Shown one piece after another: positions 1-4,712 of a stretch of DNA of 5,208 nucleotides. This DNA comes from Chloroflexi bacterium UBA6265 (GTDB taxonomy: Bacteria > Chloroflexota > Chloroflexia > Thermomicrobiales > UBA6265), in the NCBI GenBank assembly GCA_002440805.1, contig DJVD01000017.1:3572-8779 (forward strand), written 5' to 3'. The stretch's first letter is position 1, and each line of letters opens with the position of its first letter. The notes beneath the pieces are model-generated. The model had not been told where the DNA came from, did not search any database, and worked only from the letters and a program-made list of their open reading frames with translations. The position numbers were made by a program, and so were the translations under genes.

Positions 1-1454
1 AGTGGGAACGGGATGGCCGGCAATGTGAATGCGGCGATACCTTGCGTGATCGCAGCCATCTTCGGCCATCGTCGGGACAACAGCAACATTTCAAGGCTCA
101 GGGCAGCGAAGAGGATCGAGGCCCCACGATCAGGAGTGGACAATTCGCGGATTGCCTCGCCAATGAATCCCGCCAGTGCAAAGGCTGCCAGTGTCTCCAG
201 CACCGGCGCAAGCAGTGGATAGGTTCGGCCGTACCGAACCAGGAGAAGCCCGGCGGAAAGAAGTACCGTGGCGACCAACCACTGATCACCAGTGAGGATC
301 CAGGCAGCCGTGACGTTGGCGACAACCAGCGCCATATCGGCGATAACGACCAATATCGGCTGCACCTGCACGGAACGGCAACCAACCCTTATGAGGGCCA
401 TGCCCAGGGCAAGAAATAGCACGGGCAAGACCCAGTGCTTGTCACCATCATTGCTGACCAGGCCGATACCCACCAGCGGCAGGATTGACGCGGTGCCAAC
501 AACCATCCACGCGTGGACGAATCGCTCCAGTCGTCCCCATGGATCGGGCGGGATGGCGACCAGTGCGAGGGCGAGGACACAGCCCCAGGCGGCTCGCACA
601 TCCAATGCGCCGGGCAGGCTCACAACTGCCAACATAAAAGCAGCCACAGTGGTATATCGGAAGACATACGACTGCGGTTGGGCAGACAGGATGGCATGGA
701 TCAACGCTGTGGCCGCAGATCCTGCCAGGAGAATCAGCAGCGGATCGGCATCCCGGAAGATCGTATAGGCCGCGAGTGCATTCGCCGGCACCAGCATGCC
801 GCCAATCGTCTGGAACGTGCGGGCGGCAGGACGAATCCGCTCATAGCGCTGTAAACCGAATCCAGCAAGCAGGAATGCTGTTGTTGCGCCCATGAGCATG
901 CCAAGTTTTTGCCACCCACCCCAGGTACCCCAACTGTAACTGGCAAAAATCAGGCCGGCGATCACCACCAGCAGTGCACCGAGATACAGCATCATCACGG
1001 CCGGATCCCAGGAGGCGCGGACGGTTTCCACCATGGCCCGGCGTGGTGCCCGGTCACGATACACAGGTGGGCGGGCGGTCTCCGGTGGACGAGGCGACTC
1101 CGGAACGGTGGCGGCGAAATTCCGAGTGGTACTAACGTTCAGCGCCGGAGGGACATCCGGAAACACATACGCCGGTCTGGGCTGAAGCAAGGCGCGACGC
1201 AGTTCGTCTCGCTGTTCGGGCAACAGCTGGTCTGAAAATGGAGGGTGGGAAAGAGCATTGAGGAGAATCGCGGTGGTGTCGCGCACAGGGGCCGGCTGCT
1301 GCGTTGCCGAAACTACCGGTGTGGTTAGCGTTTGCCCACGGCGGGATCGTTCCGGGTGGCGCACCATCCGAAATCCGACGACATGCAGAACCACCCACAA
1401 AAACCCCAATACTTCCAATAAGACCAGCACCAGGAAGAAGATGTAAGCGAACAT
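1..1454 (-). CDS. Large polytopic membrane protein, DUF2157/SCO7613-like (3' end beyond window)
   Basis: The minus-strand frame is open without a stop for 484 codons from ATG at 1454 to the left edge, so the C-terminus is missing. Residues 5-27 form one TM helix. Residues 31-150 are soluble and Pro/Arg-rich, with a short helical stretch around 62-92 (ILLNAL...LPEQRDELRRALL). From residue 153 onwards there are a dozen or so closely spaced hydrophobic helices with short loops. The segment 156-230, with LYLGALLVVIAG, SYSWGTWGGWQKLG, a GFGLQRYERIRPAARTF loop and IGGMLVPANALAAY, resembles the repeated-helix membrane proteins annotated DUF2157 or SCO7613 C-terminal in actinobacteria and Chloroflexota. 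The function of that family is unknown. An in-frame stop lies upstream (1497-1499), and ATG 1454 is the first good start; the purine-rich GGGGCGCGGAA before it is only a weak ribosome site. The gene is transcribed divergently from the sensor gene. The frame and membrane nature are certain; the family name is a recognition from memory. Confidence 0.85.
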   Translation of the reverse strand, partial: MFAYIFFLVLVLLEVLGFLWVVLHVVGFRMVRHPERSRRGQTLTTPVVSATQQPAPVRDTTAILLNALSHPPFSDQLLPEQRDELRRALLQPRPAYVFPDVPPALNVSTTRNFAATVPESPRPPETARPPVYRDRAPRRAMVETVRASWDPAVMMLYLGALLVVIAGLIFASYSWGTWGGWQKLGMLMGATTAFLLAGFGLQRYERIRPAARTFQTIGGMLVPANALAAYTIFRDADPLLILLAGSAATALIHAILSAQPQSYVFRYTTVAAFMLAVVSLPGALDVRAAWGCVLALALVAIPPDPWGRLERFVHAWMVVGTASILPLVGIGLVSNDGDKHWVLPVLFLALGMALIRVGCRSVQVQPILVVIADMALVVANVTAAWILTGDQWLVATVLLSAGLLLVRYGRTYPLLAPVLETLAAFALAGFIGEAIRELSTPDRGASILFAALSLEMLLLSRRWPKMAAITQGIAAFTLPAIPFP

Positions 1455-1491
1455 TTCCGCGCCCCGATTTCGTTGTCCCCAAGCGCATTCT

Positions 1492-1507
1492 AAGGATTAT
1501 CACCCTT
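1492..1507. repeat. 16-bp imperfect palindrome in divergent promoter region
   Basis: AAGGATTATCACCCTT has matching outer arms (AAGG/CCTT) and agrees with its own reverse complement at 12 of 16 positions. It overlaps the two candidate minus-strand -10 hexamers, which is a common place for a repressor operator. It could equally be chance in AT-rich DNA. Confidence 0.25.
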
Positions 1508-1604
1508 GTTATGTTTACTATTTTAGCGACCGCCCGGTCTGAACGTATGGTGACGCAGCCGTCTTTGTGCATACACTCCTATTATCATTACTGCCAGCGT
1601 ATAC

Positions 1605-1610
1605 AGGAGG
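1605..1610 (+). promoter_or_regulatory. Strong Shine-Dalgarno AGGAGG that decides the GTG start at 1618
   Basis: AGGAGG is a full match to the anti-SD core and ends 7 bases before GTG at 1618, which is ideal spacing. This favours GTG 1618 over the in-frame GTG at 1567, which has no purine-rich site before it. Confidence 0.85.
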
Positions 1611-1617
1611 TCAGCGG

Positions 1618-3096
1618 GTGAAGCGAATCAAATCCATTGTGAGCTGGTTCGTGCACTCGGGGCTGGCGCGTAGCCTGCGTTTTCGCCTGATCAGCATCGT
1701 GCTCCTGGCATCGTTGCCAACCATCGCACTGCTCTTCCTCACCGCGTCACAAGCCCGCTCCGATGCGTTGGATGTTGCCCAGGTAGAAGCCAATCGCATT
1801 GCCACCATCACCGCCAGCGAACAGGCGCGGGAGATGGACCGGATTCAGCGTGAGATGAATTTGCTTAGCCGCCTGCCAGAAGTGCGCGCCGAGGATAACA
1901 GCGCCTGCACGGCCTTCTTCCAATCGCTGGTGCTCACCGGAGAAACCCAGATTTACGTTGACCTGCGCGTGGTTGGACTCGATGGCTCAGTTGATTGTCG
2001 CAGTGCGGTTTCCAATCCGCTGGGACAAAACGAGGATCGCGTGTTTATCGAACAGGCTATTCGGCAGCGAAGCTTCACCGTGGGCAACTACCGCATCAAT
2101 CCCATGACGGGCCGGAGCATTGTCAGTTTTGCTGCACCGGTGCTTAACGAGGATCGCACTGTCACCCGCGCGATCGTGGCAACGCTGGATTTGGGGGACC
2201 AATCAACCGGCCTCACCCGCACGTCCCTTCCCGAGGGATCGATCATCTCGATCGTGAGGCAAGATGGCGAACTGCTGTTGCAGGAACCGCCCCAGGAAGG
2301 TCTGCGGCCAGGTGTCTCGTTGATCGGCACTCCATCGGTCAATGCCACGATCGGACAGATTTCCGAAACAGATGAAGAACTCATCGACGATGGCGAATAC
2401 ATCTTCGCGTCGGCCGAAATCAAGGTGGCAGCCGACCAGCCCGGCGACCAGCCCGCATTCATCATTGTGCAAATACCCGAATCCGAGATCGTCCGCCGCG
2501 CCGACACAGTTTTCCGCGATAACCTCGCCAAACTCGGTGTGTCCGTATCCATTGCTATCCTGGCGGCGTGGGTGAGTGCCGATCTCTTCCTCTCGCGCGA
2601 TACCGAAACGCGCAAGACGATCGTCGCCGAGCTGTACCACAGCTTTAGCAGCGGTGTGGTCGATCACCTCGATACCATTGTGTCCACCAACGTTGTCGAT
2701 CACGCCGCCTTGCCTGACCAGGCACCTGGGCTTGATGGACTCAAACAAACGATTGCAGCGTTCCGCTATGCCTTCCCCGATGGCGAAGTGGTGCCGCGGG
2801 AGATGCTGGCCGACAAAGACAAGGTAATTGTGCGCGTATCGCTTACCGGCACACAGGTGGGCGAGTTTCAGGGACTGGCCCCAACCGGCGTGCAGATGAT
2901 TGCTGATGGCATCGAAACATTCGCCTTCCGCGACGGCCTCATCGCAGAGACCTGGAGCCTGATGGGACCGCTGCTGGAGTTGCGGATTGTCTCCCGCCCG
3001 GATAAGCCGGATGTGGAGCCAGCTCCGGCCAAAACCAGCGTCTGGAAGCGTCTCACCCGGGTGTTCCGGGGCAAGAAGGGCGGTGATACTCCATGA
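1618..3096 (+). CDS. Transmembrane dCache sensor fused to a cytoplasmic SnoaL-like domain
   Basis: A 492-residue membrane protein. Start: GTG 1618, set by AGGAGG at 1605. Residues 1-21 are basic (KR, RSLRFR) and lead into TM1 (about 22-42). Residues 45-302 form an extracytoplasmic dCache-type sensor: a long N-terminal helix (49-85), then LPEVRAED, Cys97 (SACTAF) and Cys127 (DGSVDCRSA), a likely conserved Cys pair, followed by FIEQAIRQRSFTVGNY, TGRSIVSFAAPV and a second, membrane-proximal half ending at IPESEIVRRADTVFRDN. TM2 is about 304-325. There is no HAMP. Residues 331-458 match the SnoaL/ester-cyclase-like pattern: VAELYHSFSSG helix, VVDHAAL, GLDGLKQTIAAFRYAFPDGEV, DKVIVRVSLTGTQVGEF, GLAPTG, DGLIAETW. 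The tail 459-492 is Pro/Ala-rich and then strongly basic (VWKRLTRVFRGKK). dCache domains usually bind small metabolites and signal through HAMP to kinase, GGDEF or chemotaxis modules, and none of these is present. The ligand and the output activity are unknown. The stop overlaps the yihY-family start. Confidence 0.9.
   Translation: MKRIKSIVSWFVHSGLARSLRFRLISIVLLASLPTIALLFLTASQARSDALDVAQVEANRIATITASEQAREMDRIQREMNLLSRLPEVRAEDNSACTAFFQSLVLTGETQIYVDLRVVGLDGSVDCRSAVSNPLGQNEDRVFIEQAIRQRSFTVGNYRINPMTGRSIVSFAAPVLNEDRTVTRAIVATLDLGDQSTGLTRTSLPEGSIISIVRQDGELLLQEPPQEGLRPGVSLIGTPSVNATIGQISETDEELIDDGEYIFASAEIKVAADQPGDQPAFIIVQIPESEIVRRADTVFRDNLAKLGVSVSIAILAAWVSADLFLSRDTETRKTIVAELYHSFSSGVVDHLDTIVSTNVVDHAALPDQAPGLDGLKQTIAAFRYAFPDGEVVPREMLADKDKVIVRVSLTGTQVGEFQGLAPTGVQMIADGIETFAFRDGLIAETWSLMGPLLELRIVSRPDKPDVEPAPAKTSVWKRLTRVFRGKKGGDTP
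2433..2455 (+). repeat. Two-copy tandem repeat, period 12 bp
   Basis: CGACCAGCCCG occurs at 2433-2443 and again at 2445-2455. It is in frame and encodes DQPG-DQPA in a loop between two predicted strands of the membrane-proximal dCache half. It looks like a small in-frame duplication in a tolerant loop. Confidence 0.6.
3093..3096 (+). promoter_or_regulatory. ATGA start/stop overlap (translational coupling site)
   Basis: The ATG of the YihY-family gene shares bases with the TGA of the sensor gene. With no strong independent SD just upstream, the terminating ribosome most likely re-initiates here, linking the amounts of the two membrane proteins. Confidence 0.75.
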
Positions 3097-4106
3097 TCCT
3101 GCTCAACAGCGCCGCCCATACACGGGTCAAAAGCACATACCATATCCGCCACGAAAGCACCGCTATCGCACAATCACTCCCCTTGCTATGGCGACGCACC
3201 AACCGATCGGGATGGACGCGATTCCTCCGTTTCCCCCGCTGGCTGATGCATGGATTTAGCCGCAACAATGCCGGCGATTTGGCCGCGGCCATTGCCTACC
3301 ACTCGTTGATCGCGATGGTGCCCATCTTCTTCCTGTTGGTGGGCGTAACCGGTTTGTTCATGACCAGCCAGAATGTCATCGACCAGGCGGAACGCATCAT
3401 CCGCACGGTCTTCCCGGAAGGCTCCGGCAGCGTCGATGCATTTCGGCAAGCGGTAGAGAGTCGACAAAACTCCGGTATCCTGACGCTGGCATCATTCATT
3501 ACGTTCTCGTGGGTGGGCACGGGACTAATTAGCTCGATGGCCCGTGGCATGAACCGAATCTATAACGTGCGGAATGCCACGTTTATCAATGAAAAACAGC
3601 GCGGATTTACCGTTATTATGCTGTTCCTCCTGTTCTTCACACTCTCGGTGCTGGCCTCCGTGTTACCAACAATATTGCTGTTGGTCGATCTGCCCGAGAC
3701 CGTGGATATCGTTTTCCTCACCAGCTGGTTCTCGAAATTCCTCGCCTATGCCACGGCGTTCGTGCTTACACTGGCGCTCTTCTTCGTGATTTTCCGCATT
3801 GTCCCCAACGCGCGGCAAACCACGGCCGATGTCTGGCCTGGCACATTGGTGGCAGCGGTTTTGTTCTCGATCCTGGTGCAGGTGTTCCCGTTTTACATCG
3901 GCCTTGTCGGCGGTGTGAACCGGTATGGTCCCCTGCTCGGCCTGATCTCGTTGATCGTGGTGGCTCTGTATCTGTTGGCCCACACGATCCTGTTCGGCAC
4001 CTATATCAACGCGCACTGGCAACGACGTCGCCATCGGATATTACGGCAGCGACGCATCCGTAAGGAGGCCGAGGAATTTGCCGGACCGGTTTCCGGCACG
4101 GGCTAG
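3093..4106 (+). CDS. YihY/virulence factor BrkB family membrane protein
   Basis: A 337-residue polytopic inner-membrane protein of the YihY/BrkB family, once misnamed RNase BN and still without an agreed function (suggested roles include transport or envelope processes). A soluble basic N-terminus (1-55) precedes the family signature NNAGDLAAAIAYHSLIAMVP (59-78). TM helices lie at about 66-90, 128-149, 170-198, 210-238, 246-271 and 278-303. Other family landmarks are SSMARGMNRIYNVR (147-160), the IVPNARQTTADVWPG loop (236-250), the NRYGPLLGLI turn (276-285) and FGTYINAHW (301-309). A very basic cytoplasmic tail follows (RRRHRILRQRRIRK). Length fits the family. The ATG overlaps the upstream TGA as ATGA; the nearest ribosome site is a poor AAGGG 12 bases upstream, so translation is probably coupled to the sensor gene. 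The 3' end meets the opposite-strand gene in a shared CTAG. Confidence 0.92.
   Translation: MILLNSAAHTRVKSTYHIRHESTAIAQSLPLLWRRTNRSGWTRFLRFPRWLMHGFSRNNAGDLAAAIAYHSLIAMVPIFFLLVGVTGLFMTSQNVIDQAERIIRTVFPEGSGSVDAFRQAVESRQNSGILTLASFITFSWVGTGLISSMARGMNRIYNVRNATFINEKQRGFTVIMLFLLFFTLSVLASVLPTILLLVDLPETVDIVFLTSWFSKFLAYATAFVLTLALFFVIFRIVPNARQTTADVWPGTLVAAVLFSILVQVFPFYIGLVGGVNRYGPLLGLISLIVVALYLLAHTILFGTYINAHWQRRRHRILRQRRIRKEAEEFAGPVSGTG
4079..4098. repeat. 7-bp-stem hairpin at the convergent gene ends
   Basis: TGCCGGA (4079-4085) and TCCGGCA (4092-4098) pair perfectly around the 6-base loop CCGGTT, just before the two opposing stop codons. It could fold in either transcript. Neither side carries a T-run, so it is not a textbook intrinsic terminator. 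It is also coding sequence for the last residues of the YihY-family protein, so the match may simply reflect GC-rich codons. Confidence 0.4.
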
Positions 4107-4615
4107 CGCGGCCATTCAATGCGCGGTTCGGAGTTCTTGCGATCCGAGAATGCCCCGCCCCATTGCTGCTCGTTTTTCTCGAACGTTGAGCCCCACTCGG
4201 CTTCGTCGAAACCCCATTTTGTTTGTTCACGTTCGAAGCCGTCGTGTTTCCGGTCATCGAACAGGCTCGAGCCGCCGAAAAGTTCCGGATACTGATCCTG
4301 GACGTTGCCAGTGGTGGTGGAACGTCGCCCCTGCGAGGCGTACCTGCCCTGCGTAGCGGGAGGTTGCTGGGCCGGTTTGGCCTGCATTTCTTCGAGGTCC
4401 ACGCCGAAGTATTCTGCCATGCGCTCGGCAAGGGGGCGGTTGTCCGGTGCACCAGCAGGGGGTTTGCCCTGCGATACAGGGCGGGCGCTGGTATCCCCCG
4501 GAGATTTCTTCTTCCCCGAACGACCGAAAAGACCCGACAGGGCGAATACCAGGAAAATAACCAGGGTGATGTTGCCAAGCACAGCGTTGAGGATGCGGTC
4601 TAGGATTTCTGGCAT
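4103..4615 (-). CDS. Small single-TM protein with Pro-rich linker and C-terminal Trp-Gly repeats, function unknown
   Basis: A 170-residue protein I cannot assign to a named family. The start is ATG 4615, preceded by GGAGG (4624-4620) at a 4-base gap. A longer frame back to 4687 would add 24 residues but has no comparable ribosome site. Residues 1-10 are an amphipathic lead, and 11-30 form one TM helix (NITLVIFLVFALSGLF), followed by a basic stop-transfer GRSGKKK, which places the rest in the cytoplasm. Residues 40-60 are Pro/Gly/Ala-rich and disordered. Residues 61-78 (PLAERMAEYFGVDLEEM) look like a short conserved helix pair. Residues 80-110 are Gln/Thr/Gly-rich. The C-terminus 116-170 is charged and carries W-G motifs at 134, 141 and 152, each followed by F and an acidic or polar residue, then ends in NSEPRIEWPR. 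The architecture suggests a membrane-tethered adaptor, but this is inference. Confidence 0.85.
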   Translation of the reverse strand: MPEILDRILNAVLGNITLVIFLVFALSGLFGRSGKKKSPGDTSARPVSQGKPPAGAPDNRPLAERMAEYFGVDLEEMQAKPAQQPPATQGRYASQGRRSTTTGNVQDQYPELFGGSSLFDDRKHDGFEREQTKWGFDEAEWGSTFEKNEQQWGGAFSDRKNSEPRIEWPR

Positions 4616-4619
4616 TGTG

Positions 4620-4624
4620 CCTCC
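4620..4624 (-). promoter_or_regulatory. Shine-Dalgarno GGAGG for the Trp-Gly protein
   Basis: GGAGG on the minus strand lies 4 bases before ATG 4615. The spacing is a little short, but it supports this start over the longer in-frame extension to 4687. Confidence 0.65.
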
Positions 4625-4635
4625 GTTGATGCGTG

Positions 4636-4641
4636 ATTCTA
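4636..4641 (-). promoter_or_regulatory. Candidate -10 element TAGAAT
   Basis: TAGAAT (5 of 6 to TATAAT) on the minus strand would start transcription near 4629, giving a short leader of roughly 14 bases that still contains GGAGG. No good -35 is visible 16-18 bases upstream. The same hexamer appears upstream of the other minus-strand gene (1492-1487). Confidence 0.3.
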
Positions 4642-4679
4642 CCCTGTAATGATACCCGGTTCCTATCGCGGCCGATGAG

Positions 4680-4697
4680 GCAGCCACTGTAGGCTGC
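4680..4697. repeat. 6-bp inverted repeat in divergent intergenic gap
   Basis: GCAGCC (4680-4685) and GGCTGC (4692-4697) are perfect inverted copies separated by ACTGTA. The dyad lies immediately before the TATGCT element of the nucleotidyltransferase gene, a position suitable for an operator. Six base pairs is short enough to arise by chance in GC-rich DNA. Confidence 0.3.
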
Positions 4698-4700
4698 AGG

Positions 4701-4706
4701 TATGCT
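4701..4706 (+). promoter_or_regulatory. Candidate -10 TATGCT, possibly giving a leaderless mRNA
   Basis: TATGCT (4 of 6 to TATAAT) lies 6 bases before ATG 4713, so transcription would begin at or next to the A of the start codon. The gene has no clear SD at normal distance (only GCAGG, 12 bases away), which fits leaderless expression. No -35 is evident, so this is a suggestion only. Confidence 0.25.
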
Positions 4707-4712
4707 TAACGC

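Larger units (their letters stand above)
1455..1617. promoter_or_regulatory. Divergent intergenic promoter region
   Basis: This 163-bp gap separates two genes that point away from each other, so it must carry promoters for both unless one is read from further away. It contains the most AT-rich patch of the window (about 1491-1530). On the minus strand there are two -10-like hexamers, TAGAAT (1492-1487) and GATAAT (1501-1496). On the plus strand TATCAT (1583-1588) and TATTAT (1580-1585) sit about 30 bases before the GTG start. No convincing -35 TTGACA was found at 16-18 bases from any of them, so the exact promoters are guesses. The role of the region follows from gene orientation. Confidence 0.5.

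Noticed and set aside
292..768. 158-codon plus-strand frame within the first 1.4 kb
   Set aside because: Low-complexity Arg/Ala/Thr composition and antisense to continuous TM-helix coding sequence; a shadow frame.
1132..1572. 146-codon minus-strand frame starting at 1572
   Set aside because: It overlaps the real minus-strand gene in another frame. Its product is Arg/Ser/Gly-rich with no domain, whereas the other frame yields a clean TM protein open to the window edge.
1567..1617. Upstream GTG start that would lengthen the sensor by 17 residues (MHTLLLSLLPAYTGG...)
   Set aside because: No ribosome site before 1567, while GTG 1618 has AGGAGG at 7-base spacing. The added segment would also put a second hydrophobic stretch ahead of TM1.
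2088..2748. Two long minus-strand frames (175 and 181 codons) opposite the sensor gene
   Set aside because: They overlap each other and lie antisense to the well-supported dCache domain; no motif and no ribosome site seen.
4343..4363. Bulged GC-rich hairpin (CCTGCCCTGC / GCGGGAGG) as a terminator
   Set aside because: It lies in the middle of the Trp-Gly protein gene, has two bulges and no T-run, and encodes part of the Gln/Thr/Gly-rich linker.
4616..4687. 24-residue N-terminal extension of the Trp-Gly protein
   Set aside because: GGAGG directly before ATG 4615 supports the shorter form, and the extension contains no recognisable signal or domain.
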